Translations under genes and position numbers: made by a program | The notes under the pieces: model-generated | What the model saw: the letters and a program-made list of their open reading frames with translations, nothing else | Database searches by the model: none | What the model was told of the DNA's origin: nothing | In this document: in pieces, positions 8,809-16,821 of the stretch | Numbering within the stretch: position 1 is the stretch's first letter | Layout of the letters: the number at the start of each line of letters is the position of its first letter | Assembly: GCF_017654315.1 (NCBI RefSeq) | Contig: NZ_CP072203.1 | Coordinates: forward strand, 5,969,880 to 6,033,879 | Reading direction: 5' to 3' | From: Gordonia polyisoprenivorans | Lineage (GTDB): Bacteria > Actinomycetota > Actinomycetes > Mycobacteriales > Mycobacteriaceae | DNA length: 64,000 nucleotides

Positions 8809-9438
8809 ATGGCCACACAGACGACAGACGCCGCTCGTACGCCGGGCCGCGAGCGGCAGCGTGCGGCTACGGTCCGGCGCGCGACCGAGGCCGCAGAGGC
8901 ATTGCTGGCCGAGGGGGTTCCCTTCCGGGACCTGAGCGTCGAGCAGGTCATCTCCCGGGCCGGCATCGCGCGCTCAACGTTCTACTCGCACTTCGATGAC
9001 CTCGGCCATCTGCTGCGCGCGCTCGGCGAGGGCGTGCTCGCCGACGTCATCGCCGCGGCCCGGGTCTGGATGGATGCCGAATCAAAGCTCACCCACGCCG
9101 AGCTCCGAGACGCCCTGGCCGGACTCGTTGCCACCTATCGGAAACGCGCGAAGCTGCTTGCGGCGCTTGCCGAGGCCTCGACATCGGACCCCATGGTCCG
9201 CGATGAGTTCCACGGATTGTTCGCCGCCGGTCATGTCGAGTTGGCCAAACACATCAGACGCGGACAGCAAGCAGGGTTCGTTCGCAACGACGTCGACCCC
9301 GGCCCCACCGCCGGCTGGCTGGTCTGGATGGTCGAACGCGGCCTCTACCAACAGGTTCGGGTGGCAAAACCGCGGGCCGTCAAGCGTGAGGTCGATGCAC
9401 TGACAGACATCGTGTGGAACACGCTCTATCGAGCCTGA
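8809..9438 (+). CDS. TetR-family transcriptional regulator
   Basis: A 209-residue protein. The N-terminal helix-turn-helix of residues 30-65 (VEQVISRAGIARSTFYSHF) is canonical TetR, followed by a helical ligand domain. Ligands of TetR proteins in such clusters are often acyl-CoA esters. It is divergent from the crotonase at 8667 and faces paired 15-bp sites that recur upstream of the ligase at 5668, so it likely controls the 3.1-8.7 kb genes and itself. Start has GAGAGG upstream. Confidence 0.85.
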   Translation: MATQTTDAARTPGRERQRAATVRRATEAAEALLAEGVPFRDLSVEQVISRAGIARSTFYSHFDDLGHLLRALGEGVLADVIAAARVWMDAESKLTHAELRDALAGLVATYRKRAKLLAALAEASTSDPMVRDEFHGLFAAGHVELAKHIRRGQQAGFVRNDVDPGPTAGWLVWMVERGLYQQVRVAKPRAVKREVDALTDIVWNTLYRA

Positions 9439-9766
9439 CCTCGGAGCATCTGGTGATCCGGTGTCTGACAGATCATGCCCTGGAAACTTAGAGGCGTTCG
9501 CCGACAAGCACTTCCTCGTGATGCGCCCACGTACGTGCCGTGCGGATGCTGGAAGTCGGCCCCAGCCATGCCGACCGCGCGGACCTCTACGGCGATCCCC
9601 GGAGTTGCCGGCGCTCCAGCACCGACTCCCACTTCGGTGCGAGAGCCCCTGCTGTCGGGTCGAGGAAAGCGGCTAGCATCAACATTCCCTACTGTAACGG
9701 CGATTACAGTAGGGAATGTACTCGCGGGCGAGCATCACCACAAGAGCGGGATTGAGACTTGCCGGC
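9439..9766. other. Intergenic region between convergent genes
   Basis: About 330 bases between the convergent tetR (9438) and ligase (9767) stops. No reading frame here shows coding character. Its only notable element is the long perfect inverted repeat at 9682-9719. Confidence 0.5.
9682..9719. repeat. Perfect 16-bp inverted repeat
   Basis: Arms ACATTCCCTACTGTAA and TTACAGTAGGGAATGT flank a 6-base spacer CGGCGA. The repeat is AT-richer than its surroundings and lies between converging genes. It could act as a bidirectional terminator, although it has no T-run. It could also be a protein-binding site or the footprint of a lost mobile element. Confidence 0.7.
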
Positions 9767-11275
9767 CTATCGGGTTGGGCGGTGGGCCTTGGACCAGTCG
9801 ACTGCCCGTCGGAGATCGGGCTTGAGGTATTTGCCGCTTGGGTTGCGCGGAAGTGGATCCGGTGAGACGTAGATGAATTCGGGCCGGCAGAAGACGGGCA
9901 GCGACTCCCGCGCGAATTCGGAGACTTTGCCGGGGTCAACCTGACCCCCTGGTTCCGGTGAGACGATCACACCGACTCGTTCGCCCAGCTCATCATCTGG
10001 GACTCCGATGACGGCAACTTCGAATACTCCGGGGGCGCCGATGAGCACGTTCTCGACCTCGACGCAGTAGACCTTCTCACCGCCTCTACTTATGCAGTCC
10101 TTGAGTCGATCGACGATCCACAACACGCCATCTTGATCGCGGCGTGCGAGATCGCCAGTCGAGATCCATTGGTCCTCTGGAGCGTCCGCTGACGTCCCAT
10201 TCCAGTAGCCCGCCATCATGCTTGCCCCCCGGGCGAACAGTTCCCCGGCCCCGGTCGGGTCCTGGTTGCGAATCTCTATCTCCACCGCGGGCATCGGTAA
10301 CCCGATGGCGCCCGCATGGCTGAGGGCAAAACGATTCGGCAGGGCGGTCAATACTCCGGTTGATTCGGTGCATCCAAACCCGTTCACGAGTGAGGCCTGG
10401 GGGAAAAGGGACCGGAGTAGCGGCGCGAGTTCCGGTGGAACGGGCGCACCACCGAACAGGGCTGCGGTCACCGACCCCGTATTCGCACTCGCGGCCGCCG
10501 GATGATGGGCGACCCGCCAGTAGACTGTCGGAACCGAAATCAATTGGTTGATTTGTTCACTCTCGATAATGGTCAAGAGCGATCCCACGTCAAAAGCAGG
10601 CATGATGATTGACGTACCCGCGATGTGAGTTGTGGCGAGCAACTGGGAATGGCAGCCGGTGACGTGGAAGAGCGGGACGGAAATAAGGCTGCGATGGCCT
10701 TCCACCTCAGGCATCGCATCGATGAGCATGTGGCGTGTGTTCTCAGCAGCAGTCCACAGACTGCGATGGCTCATTGCGACGCCCTTCGGCGTGCCTGTAG
10801 TACCACTGGTGTAGACGATCTCGGCAATGGAGGCCGGCTGAGCTGACGGCTGCGATGATTGCGAACTCCCGATCGGAAGTCTGGCGGGATCGTTGATCAC
10901 CACAGCGCACTGCGCGTGCGCGATCTGACTGGCCTTGTCCCGGTCCGGAAGACGTGAATTCAGCGGCACCACCGCGCATCCCGCGAGATGACCACCCCAG
11001 TACGCGACGACCCATTCGACACCGTTCGGAAGATCGATACCGACGCGGTCTCCTGGGCGGATGCCGTTGGCGGACAGGCCCTGAGCCAACGCTTGCGCAC
11101 GATCGAAGAGTTCTGCATACGTCAGCCGCGCACTGCCCGGGACCACGATTGCCTCTCGCTCGGGCGCTCGCGATACCGCGCGCCGTAAGATGTCCACGAT
11201 CGACGATTCCTGTGCGGCGTATTCGAGAAGTCCGTCCGCCCCTCGTCGTATTCCTCTGTCAATTTCGGTGTTCAT
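9767..11275 (-). CDS. Acyl-CoA synthetase (AMP-binding)
   Basis: A 502-residue ANL ligase: YTSGTTGTPKG around residue 170, the A5-like NGFGCTESTG, the hinge VDRLKDCISRGGEK, and the catalytic lysine in NPSGKYLKP. It is slightly shorter than the other ligases here, with a compressed segment before the P-loop. The ATG at 11275 overlaps the TGA of the upstream kinase-like gene (ATGA) and has GAGG at good spacing. It is the last gene of a cupin-kinase-ligase operon. Substrate unknown. Confidence 0.9.
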   Translation of the reverse strand: MNTEIDRGIRRGADGLLEYAAQESSIVDILRRAVSRAPEREAIVVPGSARLTYAELFDRAQALAQGLSANGIRPGDRVGIDLPNGVEWVVAYWGGHLAGCAVVPLNSRLPDRDKASQIAHAQCAVVINDPARLPIGSSQSSQPSAQPASIAEIVYTSGTTGTPKGVAMSHRSLWTAAENTRHMLIDAMPEVEGHRSLISVPLFHVTGCHSQLLATTHIAGTSIIMPAFDVGSLLTIIESEQINQLISVPTVYWRVAHHPAAASANTGSVTAALFGGAPVPPELAPLLRSLFPQASLVNGFGCTESTGVLTALPNRFALSHAGAIGLPMPAVEIEIRNQDPTGAGELFARGASMMAGYWNGTSADAPEDQWISTGDLARRDQDGVLWIVDRLKDCISRGGEKVYCVEVENVLIGAPGVFEVAVIGVPDDELGERVGVIVSPEPGGQVDPGKVSEFARESLPVFCRPEFIYVSPDPLPRNPSGKYLKPDLRRAVDWSKAHRPTR

Positions 11276-12768
11276 TGCTGACCTCGTTCAGGTGCTGCTC
11301 CTGGTCGTGCGTTGACCTCGGACCAATCGACCTTCTGGACGGTGAAATTGCGAACGTCTCGCATGGCGGGATCAAGGATCATCTGTTGGCGACGCAATCG
11401 TTGATAGAGAAACGCCACGATCGAGGTGTCCTCGTCTGGTCTCGCTTTCAGCACATATTGCTCGAGGGCCTCGTCAGCCTCGCGCCAATTGTTGGGCCGG
11501 ACTCCCAGCAGGGCTTCCTCATCGGCGCGGTCGAGCTGCTCAGTCGCGTCGGCGAGCTCGTCGGCACTGCCGATCGCGATAGCCATGTCGCGGGCAATGC
11601 GAATGCGGAATGCGGCGAAGTCCTCATCGCTGAGATCGCTCAGGATGTCGTCGAGCACACGCTCAATCGATCGCGACCATGGTCGGCGTCGCGATCCAGC
11701 CCCTGGCACGTCGTCGAAGTCTTGGGGGAGTTCGGCTCCGGTTTCCTCCGCGATTATCGTCAGGCAAATCAGTTGAGCCATTACGGACCACGCCTCCCAC
11801 TGCGCGAGGTCGAATCGCGAACTCGGATCGAACCGCTCTCCAATCGACAGCATCGAGGTGAGAACTGCAAACCGAACCGCATTGAAGTTGACGACATGTG
11901 AGTCGACATCGCGGCCCGTGCTCTCGGCATAGTGTTTGAACGCAAGGGTCAGGTTCCCAATCGGCTGCGCGGTATCACGCATTCGCATTGCACCGAGGTC
12001 TGCGAGAGGGTCACCAAGACAGGCGAATTCGACGTCCATGACCGCGGTCATATGACCGCTCTGGTGCAGGAACTGCCCAGCATCGAAATGAACCCAGGTC
12101 ACCTCCGAACGCTGTGGGATGTTGCGCCGGATCCATCCGATGATGAACTCATGAACGGGATCCGGTGTGGGCTTCACCTTTCGGTACCACGATTCCGACA
12201 GGTCAAACCCCATCAATCCGATCTGGGTAGGATCGGACGGTCGTCCAAAACCTTGCTTCTCGAACTCATCGGGATCAATGTCCTGCGCCCTGACGAGGGC
12301 ATCGATGTATTCGAGTAAGACGTCGTCGCGGTGGTGCTGTGGATCGTGATCGTCGAAACGGTCCTTACCCGGGACCGCGTCCATCAGGATTCCCTCGGGA
12401 GCAGGGCACAATCCATACAGTTTCGGTACTGGGACTCCGTGACGCTGAAGCACCTCCATGATTCGATGCTCCCGTTTGATGGAGAGTGTCTCCGTCCACG
12501 GCATCGGCTCTTCCCGCTGACACCGGAGATACAGGGTCCGACTCGCTTCGCTCTCGTCAGACTGGATCTCGATGAACCATGCCGGACGCCATCTGCCCTG
12601 CCTGCGGACACGGATGACAGGACGCCCTACGCATCGCTCCACCCACTCGAATGCTCCAGGCCAGGGTGCGGGCAGCGTATCCCACCGGTCGATCCAAGTG
12701 TCATCGTGTGAGCCGTGTGCTTCCGATGCGGGAGCATCGATGACGATTTCGGAGTCTGTTGCGGTCAC
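11272..12768 (-). CDS. Aminoglycoside-phosphotransferase-fold (APH-like) protein
   Basis: About 498 residues. The core matches the APH/choline-kinase fold: a VPVPKLYG hinge, then WVHFDAGQFLH in the catalytic-loop position and VMDVEFACLGDPLADLG in the DxG position. The catalytic-loop HGDxxxxN motif reads HFDAGQ, with Gln where Asn normally helps hold magnesium. The C-terminal extension of about 200 residues is unusual. Such proteins recur beside acyl-CoA ligases and dehydrogenases in actinobacteria with unknown substrates. The start is uncertain: GTG 12768 has GAGGAAGG; TTG 12795 lies right after the cupin stop. Confidence 0.7.
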   Translation of the reverse strand: MTATDSEIVIDAPASEAHGSHDDTWIDRWDTLPAPWPGAFEWVERCVGRPVIRVRRQGRWRPAWFIEIQSDESEASRTLYLRCQREEPMPWTETLSIKREHRIMEVLQRHGVPVPKLYGLCPAPEGILMDAVPGKDRFDDHDPQHHRDDVLLEYIDALVRAQDIDPDEFEKQGFGRPSDPTQIGLMGFDLSESWYRKVKPTPDPVHEFIIGWIRRNIPQRSEVTWVHFDAGQFLHQSGHMTAVMDVEFACLGDPLADLGAMRMRDTAQPIGNLTLAFKHYAESTGRDVDSHVVNFNAVRFAVLTSMLSIGERFDPSSRFDLAQWEAWSVMAQLICLTIIAEETGAELPQDFDDVPGAGSRRRPWSRSIERVLDDILSDLSDEDFAAFRIRIARDMAIAIGSADELADATEQLDRADEEALLGVRPNNWREADEALEQYVLKARPDEDTSIVAFLYQRLRRQQMILDPAMRDVRNFTVQKVDWSEVNARPGAAPERGQQ

Positions 12769-12796
12769 TTCGACGGAGCCTTCCTCGCCGGCCAAT

Positions 12797-13321
12797 TCAG
12801 CGGGCGCCGTCGATCATGGTCAAGACCGCCACGGTCGGCCCGTCCGAGCGATTGCTCCACGCGTGTGCTGTGCCTCGCTGAACGAACGTGTCCCCCGGCA
12901 GCAGGCGAACTTCTTCGGTCTCGAGAACCGCGAACAGCTCACCGGACAACACGGTGATCACGTCGACGGTGTCGGTCGTGTGGAATCCGTGCGCGACGTC
13001 ACTGTTGGTTTCGGATGCCCCTGTCGCCGCTAGCGCAGCCGAGTACAGTTCCGGGTCACTTTGCCATTCCTTGTCGGGCGGGAAGCAGGCGACGAGCACT
13101 TTCAATCCGTTCTTGGGCGGAATCACCTGGTATTCATCAGTCTGGACGAACACGTCGCTGGTCACGGGGACAGGCACGGCGGCCACGGACAAGACGTCGT
13201 TCAAGGTGGCAACCGGCGTCGCGGCCCGCTCTGTCGTGTTCGCATCGCTCACGACGCACGACTTGCCGTCTGGGCCGACACCCGAAACAACCACACGCGA
13301 CTGGAATTCGTTCTTACTCAT
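12797..13321 (-). CDS. Cupin-domain protein
   Basis: A 174-residue protein whose second half (about 100-170) has the two cupin motifs: HGFHTTDTVDVITVLSGE and PGDTFVQRGTAHAWSN. Metal-ligand candidates are the motif-1 His and Asp/Glu positions and the final His. This layout resembles small cupins fused to or acting as regulators or binding proteins for acids. The ATG at 13321 was chosen over a TTG at 13342; no strong ribosome site is visible. First gene of the operon with the kinase-like protein and ligase, divergent from the TetR at 13452. Confidence 0.7.
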   Translation of the reverse strand: MSKNEFQSRVVVSGVGPDGKSCVVSDANTTERAATPVATLNDVLSVAAVPVPVTSDVFVQTDEYQVIPPKNGLKVLVACFPPDKEWQSDPELYSAALAATGASETNSDVAHGFHTTDTVDVITVLSGELFAVLETEEVRLLPGDTFVQRGTAHAWSNRSDGPTVAVLTMIDGAR

Positions 13322-13451
13322 GCTGTTCCACATTCTGTTCAATAATCGAACACAGATTAGACGATCTGCGTAGTGACAGTGATCGTATTACGTACGAATC
13401 CCGTAGGCAATAGGTTCGGCTCGTCGCTTTGAGAGGCAGTACCGTGTCAGA

Positions 13452-14084
13452 GTGGCCACACACAACTCATCATCGCGGCAGGTACCTCGCCGTCCTCCGG
13501 GTCGCAAGCGTGACAAGAGCAAGGAACGGGCACTGCTCGACGCCGCACTTGATGTGTACTCGGAGGTGGGCTGGGCATCATTCAACTTCGAAGGCGTCGC
13601 GCGCCGTTCCGGAGTTGGGAAGCCGGCAATCTACTTGCGATGGGCTACCAAAGAAGAGCTCTTGCTGGATGCATTCGGCATCCTGGACCTACCTCACGTG
13701 GATACCGATACCGGAAGTCTCGAGGGCGACCTGATGGAACTTGGTCTTGCGCTCCTCGACTGGTGGATGTCTACGGGCGCACGTGCGTGGCAACGACTGC
13801 AACTCGACTCGTCCGTCTTCGCCGAGCTCTCGGACACCGTGCTTCGGGAGCACATGCGGCGAAATGTGCGTGCGGCAGAGGCCATCGTTGACCGAGCTCT
13901 CCTCCGAGGCGACATCGACGACCGCGCAGGAGGGATCATCGTGCTCGAGATGGTTAACGGTGCGATCTTCACGCGGATCTTCGATACGCCGCCTGATCGT
14001 CGGGATGCATTCAGGGAGAAGGGCGCCGCCTATGTTCGACGGCTGGCGATGATGGCCGCGACCGCTGCGACAATTCGGGATTGA
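13452..14084 (+). CDS. TetR-family transcriptional regulator
   Basis: A 210-residue regulator with a basic N-terminal arm (PRRPPGRKRDKSKER) and the TetR helix-turn-helix FEGVARRSGVGKPAIYLRW near residues 47-65, followed by a TetR_C-type helical domain. It begins with GTG at 13452. Divergent from the cupin operon and convergent with the ligase ending at 14124, it is the likely repressor of the cupin-kinase-ligase genes. I could not pick out a convincing operator in the 130-base divergent gap. Confidence 0.8.
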   Translation: MATHNSSSRQVPRRPPGRKRDKSKERALLDAALDVYSEVGWASFNFEGVARRSGVGKPAIYLRWATKEELLLDAFGILDLPHVDTDTGSLEGDLMELGLALLDWWMSTGARAWQRLQLDSSVFAELSDTVLREHMRRNVRAAEAIVDRALLRGDIDDRAGGIIVLEMVNGAIFTRIFDTPPDRRDAFREKGAAYVRRLAMMAATAATIRD

Positions 14085-14123
14085 AGTGACGAAACAGCCT
14101 CTCGTCGCCTTGTAGATATAGAA

Positions 14124-15665
14124 TCAGGACAGTGCGTGCCGCATCCGAAGCTCCTTCTTGAGGATCTTGTTGGCGGCGCTCAGCGGAAGCGTGTCGACGA
14201 ACTCTATCGTGCGCGGCACCTTGTATCCCGCAAGCGTCTCGCGCGCGTACGAAATGAGGTCCTCGGCGCGAGGTTGGGTGCCGGTCCGGGGAACAACGAC
14301 CGCATGCACCCTTTCTCCCCAGGTAGGGTCGGGTAACCCGATAACCGCGACTGCGTCGACGTCCTCGTGTCGGGCGAGGGCGCGCTCGACCTCGATCGAG
14401 AAGACATTCTCACCGCCGGTCAGAATCATGTCCTTGATCCGATCGACAACGTAGACGTAGCCGTCTGCGTCGGCATACGCAGCGTCGCCTGTGTAAAGCC
14501 ATCCATTGCGAATAGTTTCAGATGTCTCGTCGTCGCGATTCCAGTATCCGAGCATGAGTCCGGGCGTGCGCACGGCTAGTTCCCCGACCTCACCACTTGG
14601 CACCTCAGTGTCAGACGCATCGACGATCTTGAACTCAGTAAACGGGCTCGCGACACCGGTGGCACCCAACTTTGAGTTGAGTGGACTGTCTGGACGATGG
14701 ACGTCGGGCGGAAGCATCAGAGTCATCGCGGTCTCGGTCATCCCATAGCCCTGCATGAACTTGACGTGCGGCATTGCGTCCATTGCTTGTTTCAGGAGTG
14801 ATGGATTTATCGGCGCGGTCCCGTAAACGAGTTGCCTCAGAGATGAGAGGTCGCGGTCTGCGCTGTGCGGGTCGTTCAACAGCATTGCCAGCATCGTAGG
14901 TGCAAGGAGCATGTCAGTGACACCGTGTCGTTCTACTGCCTCGGCAACGACCGCCGGGACAAATCCGGGTACCAGAACGTGAGTACCGTTTCCGAACCAG
15001 TGACCCGACGCCATCTGGATACCACCCATATGGAATAGCGGAGCGCAATGAAGCAGTAATTCACTTGTCCCGCATCCCATTGTCCGCATTCCGACACCGC
15101 CGCAGACAATGCTGTCGTGACTGAGCAATGCACCCTTGGGATAGCCGGTCGTTCCGCCGGAGAACAGGATGCACGCTGGATCCTGTCCTCCGAAGCCGGC
15201 ATCCGGAACCGGTGGCCCATCGTTCATCAGGTCGAGCATGGTCGTACTGTCGTGTACGTCTGAACCGTCCATGCTGATTACTGCGCGTATGGACGGACAC
15301 TCCGCACGAATGGTGTCGACGCGGTCGGCGAATGAACGATCAACCAGTAGCACCGAAGTCTCGACGTCGTTGAGTGAGTAAATCATCTCGTCGGTCGACC
15401 AGCGAATGTTCAGGGGAGCGGTGATGGCTCCAATCCACCACGCTGCCTGGTAGTGCAGCAAAAATCGGTCGGAATTAAGTGCGAGCGCGCTAACTCGATC
15501 GCCGGACCTGACGCCGAGTTCGAGCAACCCGCCAGCGAGCCTCTGGACATTGTCTCTGAACTCACGATGGGTGAGTTGACGGTCTCCGTCGATGGTAGCC
15601 AGGCAGTCAGGCGATATGCGGGCCGCACGAGAGACCGGCTGAGTCAGGTGGAAGCCACGAGCCAC
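14124..15665 (-). CDS. Acyl-CoA synthetase (AMP-binding)
   Basis: A 513-residue ANL ligase with FSGGTTGYPKG (first Thr of the motif replaced, reading SGGTTG), the A5 motif GYGMTETAM, the hinge VDRIKDMILTGGEN and the catalytic lysine in SAANKILKKEL. It begins with GTG at 15665, one base after the TGA of the SnoaL-like gene, so the two are one unit. Base composition is more AT-rich than the flanking blocks. Substrate unknown; its tight pairing with a SnoaL-like protein recurs at 16365/16822. Confidence 0.88.
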   Translation of the reverse strand: MARGFHLTQPVSRAARISPDCLATIDGDRQLTHREFRDNVQRLAGGLLELGVRSGDRVSALALNSDRFLLHYQAAWWIGAITAPLNIRWSTDEMIYSLNDVETSVLLVDRSFADRVDTIRAECPSIRAVISMDGSDVHDSTTMLDLMNDGPPVPDAGFGGQDPACILFSGGTTGYPKGALLSHDSIVCGGVGMRTMGCGTSELLLHCAPLFHMGGIQMASGHWFGNGTHVLVPGFVPAVVAEAVERHGVTDMLLAPTMLAMLLNDPHSADRDLSSLRQLVYGTAPINPSLLKQAMDAMPHVKFMQGYGMTETAMTLMLPPDVHRPDSPLNSKLGATGVASPFTEFKIVDASDTEVPSGEVGELAVRTPGLMLGYWNRDDETSETIRNGWLYTGDAAYADADGYVYVVDRIKDMILTGGENVFSIEVERALARHEDVDAVAVIGLPDPTWGERVHAVVVPRTGTQPRAEDLISYARETLAGYKVPRTIEFVDTLPLSAANKILKKELRMRHALS

Positions 15666-15666
15666 G

Positions 15667-16122
15667 TCAGTCGTCGATTCCGAGCTGTTGGATGAAATTG
15701 CGAACGTCGTAATAGTCTTTGTGGTAACTCACGCGTCCCGCCGCATCTGAGCGGCAAACCGCTACTCCAGGGACGGAGTAGCGGCGGCCTGTCGGCGGAT
15801 GCAACTTCTCGCCGAGGGAGAGTGGTCCGTCAGCCGTCCCGGACCAAATCCACTCGGCAACAAAGGCGTTTCCGTCTGAAACGATTGAAGTGAAATCCAC
15901 CAAGGTGTCGCTCGAGAATCTCAGCATGTGTCTGAAGAAGCGCGCCACGTCGGCCACGCCGGTGTACGTATGGCCCATACCGGAGTCGATGTACACACCA
16001 TTGTCCGCAAACACCTCGCGAAGGAGCGACTCGTCCCCGGAAGACCACGCGGTGGTGTAGTGCTGGAGGAATTTCTTGTCGTCCGGTCGAATCAAGTGGT
16101 CGGTGTCATCAGACTCGGTCAT
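15667..16122 (-). CDS. SnoaL/NTF2-like protein
   Basis: A 151-residue cone-fold protein: KKFLQHYTTAWSSGD, VFADNGVYIDSGMGHTYTG and the terminal WIWSG...YYDVRNFIQQLG pattern typical of SnoaL-like polyketide cyclase/isomerase relatives. The ATG at 16122 has AAAGGAA. It precedes and is nearly fused to the ligase gene. Function is inferred only from the fold; it may handle the CoA ester made by the ligase. Confidence 0.8.
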   Translation of the reverse strand: MTESDDTDHLIRPDDKKFLQHYTTAWSSGDESLLREVFADNGVYIDSGMGHTYTGVADVARFFRHMLRFSSDTLVDFTSIVSDGNAFVAEWIWSGTADGPLSLGEKLHPPTGRRYSVPGVAVCRSDAAGRVSYHKDYYDVRNFIQQLGIDD

Positions 16123-16155
16123 TGAGTTCCTTTCGAACCGCGTGGGCTCACTAAT

Positions 16156-16173
16156 GTATTGTAGAATAAATAC
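16156..16173. promoter_or_regulatory. Operator-like inverted repeat
   Basis: GTATT and AATAC arms flank an 8-base spacer, with an inner TATT/AATA dyad, 34 bases before the SnoaL-like start at 16122. It may be a regulator site for the 14-16 kb unit. Not matched to other sites in the window. Confidence 0.3.
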
Positions 16174-16229
16174 TTTGAGCGGTCCCAGTCAATCGAGGAA
16201 AGTTCGAGTGGGCCTGTAGGCAAGGGCCA

Positions 16230-16268
16230 AGCACTGAGACCCTCCGCAGCGAGGATGGTCTCAGTGCT
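16230..16268 (-). terminator. Rho-independent-type terminator hairpin
   Basis: Perfect 12-bp arms AGCACTGAGACC/GGTCTCAGTGCT with a 15-base loop that can pair further. It lies about 100 bases past the stop of the left-running SnoaL-like gene (16365) and before the next unit. It probably ends the 18.4-16.4 kb transcript; there is no T-run, as is common in actinobacteria. Confidence 0.7.
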
Positions 16269-16364
16269 CGGCAACTCCGCGAGGCGCGAGGGATCATCTG
16301 ACCGGCGCGCATGGAGGGCGGATGCCTCGTCGTCCTGTTCTTACTCTGCGTGGACGCAGCGAAC

Positions 16365-16790
16365 TCAGGAGGCGGTCTTCCTCGTGCCGGCAGTCATGGT
16401 CAGCCGATCCATGTATGCGTGGTCGCGCGAGAGCTGGTTGCCGCGGACGTGGATGAGGTCCATCCCACCTTCGGTGATCGTCGGTGCGGATCCGTCCCGA
16501 GGGGTGATGTCGACTTCCCAAACGCATACCTGAGCGTTCGCCCCTGCAATTCTCCGGTCTTCGAGCACTCGGAATTGCATATCCCAAACTTTGAAGAACT
16601 TGGTCAGATATCGACGAAGTCGTTCGCGACCTTGGATCGTGCCTGTTGCCGCAGGGTCTCGGTAATCAACATCTTCGGTGTATGTCTGTAGCGTTGCCTC
16701 GACGTCCAACGAGTTCCAGGCTTCAATGCATCGCTTGGTCGCCGCGAAGATCTCCTCGTCTGAAAGCAGCTGTTCGGTGGGTGCGGTCAT
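16365..16790 (-). CDS. SnoaL/NTF2-like protein
   Basis: A 141-residue cone-fold protein with IEAWNSLDVEATLQTYTEDVDYRDP, GRERLRRYLTKFF and a closing DHAYMDRLTM segment, as in SnoaL-like polyketide cyclases. The ATG at 16790 has a strong AAGGAG site. It follows the ligase at 16822 by 31 bases on the same strand, making a second ligase/SnoaL pair in mirrored gene order to 14124/15667. Catalytic role unproven. Confidence 0.8.
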   Translation of the reverse strand: MTAPTEQLLSDEEIFAATKRCIEAWNSLDVEATLQTYTEDVDYRDPAATGTIQGRERLRRYLTKFFKVWDMQFRVLEDRRIAGANAQVCVWEVDITPRDGSAPTITEGGMDLIHVRGNQLSRDHAYMDRLTMTAGTRKTAS

Positions 16791-16821
16791 GACAGTTCTC
16801 CTTCTATTTTGACAAAAAATT

